Assembly (NCBI RefSeq): GCF_018919265.1
Contig: NZ_JAHLQO010000001.1
Coordinates: 248,001-312,000 of the forward strand
Length of the DNA stretch: 64,000 bases
Reading direction: 5' to 3'
DNA from: Peptoniphilus ovalis
Lineage (GTDB): Bacteria > Bacillota > Clostridia > Tissierellales > Peptoniphilaceae
Position numbers and translations under genes: made by a program. This document shows, in pieces, positions 25,850-34,650 of this stretch; positions within the stretch are counted from its first letter, which is position 1; every line of letters starts with the position of its first letter. Below the pieces are notes generated by a model. That model made no database searches, was not told the DNA's origin, and saw only the letters and a program-made list of their open reading frames with translations.

Positions 25850-25935
25850 AAAAAAGCTGGATAAGAAACAGATATCTCAATCTGTTGCCTTATCCAGCTA
25901 ATTATTTCATAGAATAATTTGCCCTCCGAGCAAGC
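25850..25935 (-). promoter_or_regulatory. Attenuator leader, possible mepA-type (guanidine-IV) riboswitch
   Basis: Read on the minus strand: a small stem TTGC…GCAA with loop TCGGAGG (25919–25933), then AATTATT…AATAATT (25900–25919), then an 11-bp stem AGCTGGATAAG…CTTATCCAGCT (25855–25899) holding an inner ACAGAT…ATCTGT stem, followed by a T-run. The MATE start codon is 30–35 bases further on. A terminator inside the leader of an intact gene implies conditional read-through. Guanidine-IV riboswitches sit before MATE genes in clostridia and use this kind of arrangement, but I cannot confirm the consensus from memory. Confidence 0.55.
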
Positions 25936-25983
25936 TTTACTATTATATATTAAATTAAAAATGAAAGTCAAGTTTTGAAAAGT

Positions 25984-26331
25984 TTATTTCTTTTGATTTT
26001 TATCTAAATCCCTATCCTTAGACACTCTTGAAGAGAATTTAAAAAACTCAATTGCCGATAAATGCCCAAGGTATTCAAATTGACATATATTTTTGTTTTC
26101 CTTACTTTCGATTTTTCTAAATACAAAATAGTGATCCTTAAAGTCTTTAGAATTTTTCGCATTTAATCTAAAGTACTCGTGATGTGTGGAAACCATGTGT
26201 TGAAGTAAATCATCGGCTAAAAATGTAAGTGGAATATTTATATTTGCAAATTTATAAAAATCCTCCTCAAATTTAGCATAATTCCTAGAGAAATAATCAA
26301 ATTGAACACTATTTTTTTCTAATTCATTCAT
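25984..26331 (-). CDS. Hypothetical protein, third gene of Y-polymerase operon
   Basis: This 115-residue protein has no membrane segment or signal peptide. It is rich in aromatic residues (QFDYFSRNYAKFEEDFYKF, HHEYFRL) and ends in a lysine-rich tail. Its ATG overlaps the stop of the YolD-like gene (ATGA) with GGAGGA upstream, so it is translationally coupled. I do not recognise a family. Its position suggests a role alongside the translesion polymerase. Confidence 0.65.
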   Translation of the reverse strand: MNELEKNSVQFDYFSRNYAKFEEDFYKFANINIPLTFLADDLLQHMVSTHHEYFRLNAKNSKDFKDHYFVFRKIESKENKNICQFEYLGHLSAIEFFKFSSRVSKDRDLDKNQKK

Positions 26332-26672
26332 AGTTCCTCCATAAGTATTATTCTAATAATTTCACTAAATGAAATGTACTTGGGCTCATCTCCACTTAGA
26401 TAAATATTTGTATCTATAATTTCTTCTATTTTGCCAATAAAGGGCTCTTGTCTAACATTTGTATAAATCATAATTTTAAGTTTGTTGATATAAACCTGAG
26501 TTATTAAGATGAGAATTTCTTCATCGCTCATTTGCTCCGATATATCTATTTCATCACCCATATGATTTAGTGCCGTTGTATGCTCTGAAATAAAAAATCC
26601 CATCCACTTTGCCATGCCTCTATCTACGTATTCTCTTGCAGATTTGTAGGGAAGATAATCTCTTTTAGCCAT
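26328..26672 (-). CDS. YolD-like protein
   Basis: This 114-residue protein contains DRGMAKWMGFFISEHTTAL near residues 17–35. That matches the RGMxKWxxF…EH core of YolD-like proteins, which are regularly encoded beside UvrX/YqjW-type Y-family polymerases in Bacillota. YolD-like proteins are thought to act in UmuD-like fashion as polymerase partners, though this is not well established. The start is placed at 26672, where ATG overlaps the polymerase stop by one base (TAATG); the earlier start lacks support. It is coupled on both sides. Confidence 0.75.
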   Translation of the reverse strand: MAKRDYLPYKSAREYVDRGMAKWMGFFISEHTTALNHMGDEIDISEQMSDEEILILITQVYINKLKIMIYTNVRQEPFIGKIEEIIDTNIYLSGDEPKYISFSEIIRIILMEEL

Positions 26673-28081
26673 TATGTACCATCCATTCCACCGCAATGTC
26701 CGCCAATTAACTTACTTCTTTCGATTACACGAGACCCTTCTACAAGTGAAGTTGCCCTTTGAACAGAGGTAAATCCGAATCTATTTCTAATTTCATCAAT
26801 GGCTCTATCAAGTTTTTCTTCTTTTTCGATTTTTGCAATGTCATCGAAAAAATTAAAGATTGTACGAGATTCGTCAACTAAATTATCATAACTAACACCG
26901 AGATTTCTAACAGATCCTCCATCGTATTTTTCGCGAAATAGTTTGATAACTTCGCTGCAAAGTACCTTAGTTGACTGACTTGGGTTAATTGTCCTTCTCG
27001 CATTAATTGAATTTTTATTCTCCCCATAGGAAAAGCCAACATAAATCGCCACAACTGATGCCTTTTTCTTAATTCTTCTAATTCTTATGGCAACTTGCTC
27101 TGCAATTTCTCTTAGCACAATTTCAATTTCATATTGGCTTTTATAATCTCTTGGAAGTACCTGTGAATTTCCAAGACCTTTAGACTTTGGCTTATATGGA
27201 ATAGATGGCTTAGATTCATCAACTCCATTGGCATGAAACCAAAGCTGAAGTCCAATTACTCCAAGCTCATTTTTTAAAATATCTGGATTGTAATTTGCAA
27301 GGTCCTTTACGCTATAAATATAGAGATTATTTAACCTCTTTTTCATTCTTTTTCCAATTCCCCAAAAATCTGTAAGATCACCAATACTCCAAACCTTGTT
27401 TTCAACATCTTCGTAGGACCAATTTGCCCTCATAGTCCTTGTCTTTTTGGCTTCATTGTCAAGGGCAAGCTTTGCAAGAAGTGGATTTGCATTGCTCATT
27501 CCAACAGTTGAGTAGACTCCTGTCTTTTTCCAAATTTCGTGTTGAATTCTCTCAGAAATTAAATCAAGCTTTCTCCTTCTATCCATAGATTTATCCCTAA
27601 TAAAATAATCGAGGCTCTTTGTAAGATCAATAAAGCCTTCATCAATAGAATAGGGATGGATATCTTCATTTGGTGCATAATTTTGAAAAACTTTTTGTAT
27701 TTTTAAATTTTCTTCGATATATAGAACCATGCGAGGCGGTACAATTAATGTATTTTCTGCCCATTTTTGTACATGTTTTATATATTCCTTTGTGATTTCA
27801 ATATTTTGACTCCTTGCATTTTCAAAGCTAAACTCTCTAGTGTCTATATCAAAGGGGAGATCTCTTGCTCTTCCAACATTATTTTTGCCAAATACTTTTT
27901 TAAAAGTAGGAGAGCTTGCAAGTATTAATCCATTGCTGTGCTCGCTCCTACTCATGACGCAAAGAGAAGTAGTTAGTGGATCTAGATTTCTCTTTACGCA
28001 TTCAACACTGGCATAAAATGACTTAATATCAACAAAAGCAATATCAGATTTAGGCTCTAAAGAATAATCAATAATACCCAT
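26672..28081 (-). CDS. Y-family translesion DNA polymerase (UvrX/YqjW type)
   Basis: This 469-residue polymerase begins with AFVDIKSFYASVECV (first catalytic Asp and steric-gate region) and carries HPYSIDEGFIDLTKSL with the Asp–Glu pair of the active site. GVYSTVGMSNANPLLAKLALD and LTDFWGIGKRMKKRL (helix-hairpin-helix) follow, then a little-finger domain. It belongs to the UvrX/YqjW/ImpB branch rather than classic DinB. It copies past damaged bases. The start at 28081 has AAGGAGG seven bases upstream. A probable SOS box lies 55 bp upstream. It heads an operon with the YolD-like and hypothetical genes. Confidence 0.92.
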   Translation of the reverse strand: MGIIDYSLEPKSDIAFVDIKSFYASVECVKRNLDPLTTSLCVMSRSEHSNGLILASSPTFKKVFGKNNVGRARDLPFDIDTREFSFENARSQNIEITKEYIKHVQKWAENTLIVPPRMVLYIEENLKIQKVFQNYAPNEDIHPYSIDEGFIDLTKSLDYFIRDKSMDRRRKLDLISERIQHEIWKKTGVYSTVGMSNANPLLAKLALDNEAKKTRTMRANWSYEDVENKVWSIGDLTDFWGIGKRMKKRLNNLYIYSVKDLANYNPDILKNELGVIGLQLWFHANGVDESKPSIPYKPKSKGLGNSQVLPRDYKSQYEIEIVLREIAEQVAIRIRRIKKKASVVAIYVGFSYGENKNSINARRTINPSQSTKVLCSEVIKLFREKYDGGSVRNLGVSYDNLVDESRTIFNFFDDIAKIEKEEKLDRAIDEIRNRFGFTSVQRATSLVEGSRVIERSKLIGGHCGGMDGT

Positions 28082-28135
28082 AACTTCCTCCTTAAACAAA
28101 AATTTAAAAATATATTTAAACTTAATATTTAAATA

Positions 28136-28149
28136 TGAACAACAGTTTG
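28136..28149 (-). promoter_or_regulatory. Candidate LexA (SOS) box
   Basis: On the minus strand AAAC-TGTT-GTTC matches the Gram-positive SOS box GAACNNNNGTTC in seven of eight fixed positions. It lies 55 bp upstream of the Y-polymerase start, a typical promoter-overlapping position. The rest of the divergent gap 28082–28341 is AT-rich with no other clear feature. Confidence 0.5.
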
Positions 28150-28341
28150 TTTAACATTATTGTAGGTCAATTTCTATAAAAATGCAATGGAATTAATGAA
28201 AAATAAATATATTTTTAAAACTTTGTTCTTATTTCTGATTTATGTTTGATTTAAATTTGTAAAAAACCTTATTTTTTAATGAATGTTTAATATACTTAAT
28301 ATTGGTTATATATTGAATGAAAAGATTAAGGGGGAAGCGAA

Positions 28342-28674
28342 ATGATTAATTTAATTGTAAAAATTATAGTAAGTGCTATTGCAATTCTAATCACATCAGC
28401 TTTATCAATTGGCGTGCAAGTCGATGGATTTATGACTGCAGCTTGGGTAGCTATCGTGATCGGAATACTTGATTGGGCGATTAATAAATTTACTGGTATA
28501 GATGCATCACCTTTTGGTAGAGGTGCTGTAGGATTTATAGTAGCAGCTATAATTCTTTATATTACAGGACGTTTTGTAGATGGATTTAATGTATCAGTTA
28601 TTGGTGCAGTTATTGGTGCAGCAATTCTTGGTATTGTTGATTCTTTCTTACCAGCAGATAAAAAAGTTATGTAA
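28342..28674 (+). CDS. PF04020 (phage holin family 4 / DUF360) membrane protein
   Basis: This 110-residue protein has four hydrophobic segments and the family's SFLPADK-type C-terminus, with LSIGVQVDGFMTAAWVAIVIGILDWAIN split across the first two helices. Despite the family name, chromosomal members are common in Bacillota outside prophages, and there are no phage genes nearby. Its role may be in the envelope rather than lysis. AAGGGGGAAG precedes the ATG. It is a single gene ending in a strong terminator. Confidence 0.8.
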   Translation: MINLIVKIIVSAIAILITSALSIGVQVDGFMTAAWVAIVIGILDWAINKFTGIDASPFGRGAVGFIVAAIILYITGRFVDGFNVSVIGAVIGAAILGIVDSFLPADKKVM

Positions 28675-28682
28675 TGATAAAA

Positions 28683-28707
28683 GGCTCGAATAAATCGAGC
28701 CTTTTTT
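28683..28707 (+). terminator. Rho-independent terminator
   Basis: GGCTCGA-ataaa-TCGAGCC is followed by TTTTTT. It closes the PF04020 gene and separates it from the DnaA-box cluster. Confidence 0.85.
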
Positions 28708-28728
28708 AATGCCATAAATTACTAAAAG

Positions 28729-28858
28729 TTATCCACAATTTTTGATATTTATTCACATTTGTGGACTATTTTTGATAATTTATGGCATTTTCATTATAAA
28801 TATATTAAAATATTTTTGTTTTGTGGATAAATATTAAACTTCACCAACTTTATCCACA
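28729..28858. other. Isolated DnaA-box cluster, possible accessory origin or titration site
   Basis: In the gene-free stretch 28675–28977 there are three exact DnaA boxes: TTATCCACA at 28729 and 28850, and TGTGGATAA at 28822. A variant, TTATTCACA, is at 28749. All lie within 130 bp of very AT-rich DNA, about 10 kb from dnaA. The same box types dominate the dnaA-flanking origin. The density is far above what is expected outside an origin. Confidence 0.75.
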
Positions 28859-28977
28859 TTATTTGAGATATGATTTTTGCTTATTTTATAAATTTATAAC
28901 TAATAATTAGGTTTAATAAATTAAACTCTAGATTAGATACTTATAAAAAAAATTAATAATAAAAAAGGAAGATATTT

Positions 28978-29391
28978 CTATCTTCCAAAATCTTCTATTA
29001 TATTTTCAATTATTCTCGAATTTCTTGAACTAATATTGTAATAAATATTATTAACTCTTAGGGTAAGTCCAGTTTTTACAAAGGAAATCTTGTTTCCACT
29101 TGTAAAATACACATTTATATAATTTGTAATCTCTGCATTTGTGTCTTTATTTGCCTGTTTTCCCCTCAATTTATTTAAATTTTTAACTATTTTTTCTACA
29201 CTTCTTTTGTCATTTATTGTCTTCATATTTCCAGTTTTAAAACCAATTATTTCTACATAATCCACATCTTTTGGATTGATATCTACGATTTTATTGCGCG
29301 ATGAGATTAAATTTACGCCAAGAAATAGAAGCACTATAAAAAATAGAATTATAACAATTCTTGATTTATTACCTCTCTTTTTTCTTCTCAT
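28978..29391 (-). CDS. Hypothetical membrane-anchored protein
   Basis: This 137-residue protein has a basic N-terminus (MRRKKRGNKSR), one transmembrane segment at residues ~11–27, and an extracytoplasmic domain of ~105 residues with alternating strands (VDYVEIIGFKTG, INVYFTSGNKISF). It is probably anchored facing outward. Its ATG overlaps the PhzF-like gene's stop by one base (TAATG), so it is coupled to it. I do not recognise a family. Confidence 0.65.
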   Translation of the reverse strand: MRRKKRGNKSRIVIILFFIVLLFLGVNLISSRNKIVDINPKDVDYVEIIGFKTGNMKTINDKRSVEKIVKNLNKLRGKQANKDTNAEITNYINVYFTSGNKISFVKTGLTLRVNNIYYNISSRNSRIIENIIEDFGR

Positions 29392-30281
29392 TATAAATAA
29401 AGTACTCCATTCATAAATACGTAAGCTCTTCCACCGACTCTAACGAGCTTATCATTATCTTTTATATTTGCCACAACCTTAGATGTCCTACCTATATAAT
29501 TTCCCTGAGTTGAAAAAATCTCTTTTTCGTCTGTGACATTATTAGAATGTAGATAGTGCATTGTCGCAGCTGTAGATGTTCCGCTTCCAAATTCTTCATC
29601 AACTCCAATAATAGGAGAGAAAGTTCTCTGTTTTACATTTTTACCATCACTTGTTGTGAATACATGAAGTGAGATTATATCTTCTTCTTTGCAAAGCTTA
29701 AGAGCTTTTTCTCTATTGATATTTATAGAAGACAGAACTTTTTCATTTTTCACAGGTACTAATATATCACAAGTTCCAGTTGAAATTTTTTCAATATTGC
29801 AAGTTCCACAAATTTCAAATCCTAAATCTTCTTCTTTTATTCCTAAAATTTCAAGAACTCGATTTTTGTCTTCAAAATCCTCTTTTAATTTGATTTCTAG
29901 ATTCATATAGATGTTTTGTGTCTTGTGATTTGAATATTCCAATTCTACTGGTATTTTGCCAATATTTGTGTGTTGGATAATTTTTTTAATTCCAGAATCT
30001 AGTGGCTTTATATATTCATTTTCTGCAAGTGCATAAAATGTTGCAATAGTTGCATGGCCACATAATTTTATTTCTTCATTAGGTGTGAAAAACCTTGTAG
30101 AGTATCTATCTCTGTCAAGCTCTGTCACAAATACTACTACAGATTGATTGATGTCCTTTGCAATATTTTGCATTTCTTCATCAGTTAAATTTGTGTCATC
30201 TATAATTACACCAGTGGAGTTTCCCATAAATGCTCTGTCAGAAAAAGCTGAAACTAAATAACATGTATAAAATCTCTTCAT
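29391..30281 (-). CDS. PhzF family isomerase-like protein
   Basis: This 296-residue protein has the PhzF/diaminopimelate-epimerase fold. It starts YLVSAFSDRAFMGNSTGVII, contains FFTPNEEIKLCGHATIATF in the N-terminal half and a GVDEEFGSGTSTAATMHY segment in the C-terminal half. In PhzF the catalytic Glu lies in a S-E-T motif; here the corresponding stretch reads INQSVVVFVTE, so the Glu seems replaced. Activity of the classical kind is doubtful. The gene lies 4 bp after parB and is probably part of the parAB transcript. The substrate is unknown. Confidence 0.88.
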   Translation of the reverse strand: MKRFYTCYLVSAFSDRAFMGNSTGVIIDDTNLTDEEMQNIAKDINQSVVVFVTELDRDRYSTRFFTPNEEIKLCGHATIATFYALAENEYIKPLDSGIKKIIQHTNIGKIPVELEYSNHKTQNIYMNLEIKLKEDFEDKNRVLEILGIKEEDLGFEICGTCNIEKISTGTCDILVPVKNEKVLSSININREKALKLCKEEDIISLHVFTTSDGKNVKQRTFSPIIGVDEEFGSGTSTAATMHYLHSNNVTDEKEIFSTQGNYIGRTSKVVANIKDNDKLVRVGGRAYVFMNGVLYL

Positions 30282-30285
30282 CTAA

Positions 30286-31134
30286 TCACTGCCTCTCCAA
30301 TAATAAGTCTATAATTCTTGAAAGATCTTCTTCACCATAATATTCTATCTCGATTTTTCCAACTTTACCCTTCTTTTTAAAATCTACTTTAGTACCAAAT
30401 TTACGAGATATTTCAGTCTTTATGTCTTCTAGATAGATATCTTTTACTACACTTCTAGATTTTTTCTTAGTAGATTTCTTTTCATTGTCATTAACTGGAA
30501 GGGCGTGTTTTACAATCTTTTGAGCTTCCTTATACTGTTCATCTCCATCTTTAATAGAAAGGAGATTCTTTCCATGTGATGGAGAGATTTGTCCTTCTTC
30601 TAATAATTTTAAAACTCTGGGATCGAGCTTTAAAAGCCTAATAGTATTTCCTACATATTGTCTACTTTTTCCAATTTCTGAAGCAAGTTCTTGTTGTGTT
30701 AAGTCTTGTGAATCTAATAAATGTCTATAACTCATGGCTTCTTCAACTGGGTTTAAGTCTTTTCTTTGGATATTTTCTATAATTGCAATTCTATCAGATA
30801 TATCTTCAGATACATCTCTAATTATTGCAGGAACTGTATCAAGCTTTGCAATAATTGCAGCTCTATATCTTCTTTCTCCTGCTATAATTTCGTATTTGTC
30901 ATCTTTTTTCTTTAAAAGAAGTGGTTGAATAATTCCGTATTTTTCAATAGATTTAGCAAGCTCTTTAATTTCTGCTTCATCAAATCTCTTTCTAGGTTGA
31001 TTGACATTGGGACTTATTTTATCAATATCAATTTCAAGTAGAGATGAATTATCTGAATCTATAACTTCTTTTAATTTTTCACTTGATGTCAAAAAATTTC
31101 CTATTCCTCTTCCAAGTCCTTTACTTCTTGTCAT
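30286..31134 (-). CDS. parB: Chromosome-partitioning protein ParB/Spo0J
   Basis: This 282-residue ParB begins with KGLGRGIGNFL, the short motif that activates ParA ATPase. The N-terminal CTP-binding region follows, with NQPRKRFDEAEIKELAKSI, GERRYRAA and ENIQRKDLNPVEEA; then the helix-turn-helix TQQELASEIGKSRQYVGNTIRLL and a C-terminal dimerisation domain. It loads at parS sites and spreads as a CTP clamp to organise the origin region. Its start lies inside the end of parA (14-bp overlap). Three parS-like sites lie just upstream of parA. Confidence 0.97.
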   Translation of the reverse strand: MTRSKGLGRGIGNFLTSSEKLKEVIDSDNSSLLEIDIDKISPNVNQPRKRFDEAEIKELAKSIEKYGIIQPLLLKKKDDKYEIIAGERRYRAAIIAKLDTVPAIIRDVSEDISDRIAIIENIQRKDLNPVEEAMSYRHLLDSQDLTQQELASEIGKSRQYVGNTIRLLKLDPRVLKLLEEGQISPSHGKNLLSIKDGDEQYKEAQKIVKHALPVNDNEKKSTKKKSRSVVKDIYLEDIKTEISRKFGTKVDFKKKGKVGKIEIEYYGEEDLSRIIDLLLERQ

Positions 31135-31882
31135 CTAATTCACCTATGATTTCCTTTGCAAGCTTCTTATATGCCCACGCACCCCTTGAGAATTTATCAT
31201 ATTCTAAAATACTTTTGCCAAAACTTGGTGCCTCTGCAAGTCTAACATTTCTTGGTATTTTTGTCTTAAATACTTTATCTTTAAAAAAGTTATTTACCTC
31301 ATCAACTACAGAATTAGAAAGATTATTTCTAGAGTCAAACATGCAAATTAAAACTCCCAATATATTTAAATTTGGATTAAAGTTTTCTCTAACTAATGTA
31401 ATTGTGTCGATTAACTGACTTACTCCTTCTAATGCATAGTATTCAGATTGTACTGGTATTAAGATTTTATCACTTGCTACAAGAGACATTATTGAAAGTA
31501 CTCCAAGAGATGGAGGCGAGTCTATTATAATGATGTCATAATCTTCTTTTACTTCATCTAATACCTTCTTTAATCTAAATTGCCAGTTTTCAAGCTGTGA
31601 AAGTTCAAGCTCAACACCAGCAAATTCCCTATTTGAAGGAATTATATTTAAGTTTTTAGTATTAGTTTTATAAATTGTTTCCTTATTTTCATCAATTATA
31701 AAATCATAAATCATATTGTCAAATTCATAAAGTCCAAGTCCTGAAGTAGAGTTACCCTGTGGGTCCATGTCTACTACTAGAACTTTTTTGCCTTTTTGAG
31801 CAAGGGCAGCTCCTGTATTTACAACGGTTGTAGTCTTTCCAACACCGCCTTTTTGATTAAAAACTGTAATTACAACAGACAT
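31121..31882 (-). CDS. parA: Chromosome-partitioning ATPase ParA/Soj
   Basis: This 253-residue ATPase has the deviant Walker A motif KGGVGKTT with the signature lysine near residue 11, VVDMDPQGNSTSGLG for Walker A', and IIIDSPPSLGVLS for Walker B. It binds DNA nonspecifically as an ATP dimer, and ParB stimulates hydrolysis, moving the origin. In Bacillota it also modulates DnaA. It is the first gene of parAB, 82 bp downstream of the nearest parS-like palindrome. Confidence 0.97.
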   Translation of the reverse strand: MSVVITVFNQKGGVGKTTTVVNTGAALAQKGKKVLVVDMDPQGNSTSGLGLYEFDNMIYDFIIDENKETIYKTNTKNLNIIPSNREFAGVELELSQLENWQFRLKKVLDEVKEDYDIIIIDSPPSLGVLSIMSLVASDKILIPVQSEYYALEGVSQLIDTITLVRENFNPNLNILGVLICMFDSRNNLSNSVVDEVNNFFKDKVFKTKIPRNVRLAEAPSFGKSILEYDKFSRGAWAYKKLAKEIIGELDDKK

Positions 31883-31963
31883 ATCTTACCTCATTTCTAT
31901 AAGAAATATAATAACATGTTTAGAAAAACTTTTAAATACAAATAGAGAAAATAAAAAAATTAA

Positions 31964-32049
31964 TGCTCTATGTAGAGCATTTAAGTTAACATAAAAAAAT
32001 GCTCCACGTGGAGCATTTTACTTTTAAATATTTTGCTCTACGTAGAGCT
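31964..32049. promoter_or_regulatory. parS: Three tandem parS-like centromere sites
   Basis: Three 16-bp palindromes are spaced about 35 bp apart: TGCTCTATGTAGAGCA (31964), TGCTCCACGTGGAGCA (32000) and TGCTCTACGTAGAGCT (32034). The Bacillus parS is TGTTNCACGTGAAACA, so these share the TG-TC-ACGT-GA-CA framework. The middle one is closest to consensus. They sit between rsmG and parA, a usual parS location near oriC. Alternative reading as terminators is weaker, because the arms meet with no loop and T-runs are absent or short. Confidence 0.8.
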
Positions 32050-32054
32050 TTTTA

Positions 32055-32750
32055 TTATAATGGCTGTTTTCTAGGTTTCCCTCCGCCTCTTGGGTATTTC
32101 TTTGGAGTTGGTTTAATTTTTTTTATCACTATTAAATAATGGTCTATCTCATCTGGAAGATTGACTTTTATAATATCAGAAATCTCAGCACCCATAGTCT
32201 TGATTGCATTCTCTGCTTCTTTTATTTCTTCTTTATATTCTGGACCCTTTTGAGAAATAAAATATCCGCCTACTTTTACAAAGCCCAAAGTATATTCGGA
32301 TAAAGTTGCTAGGTTTGCAACAGCTCTCGAAAGTGCTATGTCATATTTTTCTCTGTACTTTTCGTTTCTTGCCGCTTCTTCAGCTCTTTCGTGAACTGCA
32401 ATAATATTATCTAGTTTTAACTTTTCAATTACTCCATTAAGAAAATCAATTCTCTTTCTTAAAGAATCAAGAAGAGTTATCTCTAAATTCTCGTTGTATA
32501 TCTTAACAGGCATCCCAGGAAATCCAGCTCCAGTTCCTATATCGATTATTTTAAGGCCTTCTTTAATTACTCCTGATTTTAATATTGAAAGTGAATCTAG
32601 GAAGTGCTTTACATTAAATTCATCTTCTTCAGTTATTCTTGTGAGATTAGTATGCTCATTGTATTCTAAAATTAATCTTTTATACTCCTCAAATTTATCA
32701 ATATTTTTCGTATCTAAATCATAATCTTTAAAATAGTCAATTAGCTTCAT
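32055..32750 (-). CDS. rsmG: 16S rRNA (guanine527-N7)-methyltransferase RsmG
   Basis: This 231-residue SAM-dependent methyltransferase has the GidB pattern: [22 protein letters not shown], the SAM-binding [16 protein letters not shown], the acidic loop ending strand 2 ([12 protein letters not shown]) and [12 protein letters not shown]. It methylates G527 in the decoding site of 16S rRNA; loss gives low-level streptomycin resistance in other bacteria. Its start overlaps mnmG's end by 14 bp. The C-terminal tail is basic ([19 protein letters not shown]). Confidence 0.97.
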   Translation of the reverse strand: MKLIDYFKDYDLDTKNIDKFEEYKRLILEYNEHTNLTRITEEDEFNVKHFLDSLSILKSGVIKEGLKIIDIGTGAGFPGMPVKIYNENLEITLLDSLRKRIDFLNGVIEKLKLDNIIAVHERAEEAARNEKYREKYDIALSRAVANLATLSEYTLGFVKVGGYFISQKGPEYKEEIKEAENAIKTMGAEISDIIKVNLPDEIDHYLIVIKKIKPTPKKYPRGGGKPRKQPL

Positions 32751-34644
32751 TTTTTCTCCTCATTTGTTCAAGATATATAAGAAGTACATTTATATCAGCA
32801 GGGGAAACTCCAGTAATTCTAGAAGCTTGACCAATTGATTCTGGCCTAATATCAGATAGCTTTTCTCTTGCTTCAATTCTTAGTCCATCAATTGATTTAT
32901 AATCCAAATCTTGGGATAATTTTTTGTTTTCAAGCTTTTTAAACTGTTTAATTTTTATCTCTTGCTTTTCAATATATCCTTCATATTTTATCTCGATTTC
33001 AATATTTCTTATAATATCAGGTCTCACATCAGGTCTTTCTGGGTCAAAAACTCGTAATTTATTGTAATCAAGTTCTGGTCTTTTAATCATTTCATATAGA
33101 GTAAAGGAATTTTGAGTTTCCGTTGATCCAAGAGATTTTAAAATTTCATTATTTTCTCTTGTAGGATTAATTTTAATCTTTTTAATTCTTTCAATCTCTT
33201 TATTAATTTCTTCTTTTCTATATATATAACCTTCATATCTTTCATCACTTACAAGTCCAATTTCACGACCCTTTTCTGTAAGCCTTAAATCAGCATTGTC
33301 TTGTCTTAAGGTTAATCTATATTCAGCTCTTGAAGTCATCATTCTATATGGCTCGCGAGTTCCCTTAGTTACTAAATCATCAATTAAAACTCCAATGTAA
33401 GCTTCAGATCTGTCTAATACAAATTCATCTTCGCCCTTAACTTTTCTCGCAGCGTTAATTCCTGCTATAATCCCTTGAGCACCTGCTTCTTCGTATCCAC
33501 TTGAGCCATTGATTTGTCCTGCAAAGAAAAGTCCTTCAAAGTCCATATGCTCTAAGCTTCTCTTTAGAAGTGTTGCATCAATTGCATCATATTCTATTGC
33601 ATAGGCAGGTCTTAAAATTTTACAGTTTTCAAGACCTATAATTTCTTTATAAAATTGTTGTTGCACTTCAACTGGTAGGGAAGAAGAAACACCTTGAATA
33701 TACATTTCATCAGTAGTTAGTCCTTCTGGTTCAATAAAAACTTGATGTGAGTCTCTGTCGGAAAATCTCATTACTTTATCTTCAATAGAAGGACAATATC
33801 TAGGTCCTTTTCCTTCAATATCTCCAAGTGCCAATGCAGATCTTTCTATATTATCTCTAATAATTTCATGGCATTTAGGAGTAGTGTATGTTAAGTGACA
33901 AAGTTCTTGCTCTTTATCTAAGTTTTTATCAATATTTAAAAATGAAAATGGAATTATTTCTTCATCTCCAGGTTGCTCAACCATTACTGAAAAATCTATT
34001 GATTTTCTTAAAACTCTCGCTGGAGTTCCAGTCTTCATTCTCTGAAGTTTCATTCCAAAATCTTCAATTAAGCTTTGAGAAAGATGATTTGCTGGTCCAA
34101 ATCCACTTGGTCCTGATGAATAATTTACTTCACCCATAAAGATTCTAGCTTTAAGATAAGTTCCAGTACAAACTACAACTGTCTTAGTGTTGTATTTACA
34201 GCCATTTCTTGTGAGAACTCCAGTGATTTTATTGCCATCTCTTAAAATTCTAACAGCTTCATCTTCTACAAGGTATAGATTTTCTTCATTTTCTAAGACT
34301 CTTTTCATCTCTTCATGATACTTTCTCTTGTCAGCTTGTACTCTAAGTGAGTGAACGGCTGGACCTTTAGAGCTATTTAACATCTTTGATTGAATAAAGG
34401 TCTTGTCTATATTTATTGCCATTTCTCCGCCCAATGCATCAATTTCACGAACAAGATGTCCCTTTCCAGTTCCACCTATATTCGGATTACAACTCATTTG
34501 GGCGATTGAATCTAAATTTATACATAAAAGTAAGGTTTTTGCTCCAAGCCTTGCACTTGCAAGAGCTGCCTCACTTCCAGCATGGCCGGCTCCAATTACA
34601 ATAGTGTCGAAGTCTCCAGCTTCAAAATATTTAATATCTGCCAT
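32737..34644 (-). CDS. mnmG: tRNA uridine 5-carboxymethylaminomethyl modification enzyme MnmG
   Basis: This 635-residue FAD protein has the N-terminal dinucleotide fold [39 protein letters not shown], the [12 protein letters not shown] segment and the C-terminal helical domain with [18 protein letters not shown]. With MnmE it installs the cmnm5 group at wobble U34 of several tRNAs. It is 6 bp downstream of mnmE and overlaps rsmG, so the order mnmE–mnmG–rsmG is a coupled operon. Length is normal. Confidence 0.98.
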   Translation of the reverse strand: MADIKYFEAGDFDTIVIGAGHAGSEAALASARLGAKTLLLCINLDSIAQMSCNPNIGGTGKGHLVREIDALGGEMAINIDKTFIQSKMLNSSKGPAVHSLRVQADKRKYHEEMKRVLENEENLYLVEDEAVRILRDGNKITGVLTRNGCKYNTKTVVVCTGTYLKARIFMGEVNYSSGPSGFGPANHLSQSLIEDFGMKLQRMKTGTPARVLRKSIDFSVMVEQPGDEEIIPFSFLNIDKNLDKEQELCHLTYTTPKCHEIIRDNIERSALALGDIEGKGPRYCPSIEDKVMRFSDRDSHQVFIEPEGLTTDEMYIQGVSSSLPVEVQQQFYKEIIGLENCKILRPAYAIEYDAIDATLLKRSLEHMDFEGLFFAGQINGSSGYEEAGAQGIIAGINAARKVKGEDEFVLDRSEAYIGVLIDDLVTKGTREPYRMMTSRAEYRLTLRQDNADLRLTEKGREIGLVSDERYEGYIYRKEEINKEIERIKKIKINPTRENNEILKSLGSTETQNSFTLYEMIKRPELDYNKLRVFDPERPDVRPDIIRNIEIEIKYEGYIEKQEIKIKQFKKLENKKLSQDLDYKSIDGLRIEAREKLSDIRPESIGQASRITGVSPADINVLLIYLEQMRRKNEAN

Positions 34645-34650
34645 TAATAC

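Noticed and set aside
28342-28674. Prophage remnant suggested by the 'phage holin family' protein
   Set aside because: No other phage genes, integrase or attachment sites are visible nearby, and this family is common on chromosomes without prophages.
31964-32049. Tandem terminators upstream of parA
   Set aside because: The palindromes meet at the centre without a loop and resemble parS; only the last is followed by a short T-run.
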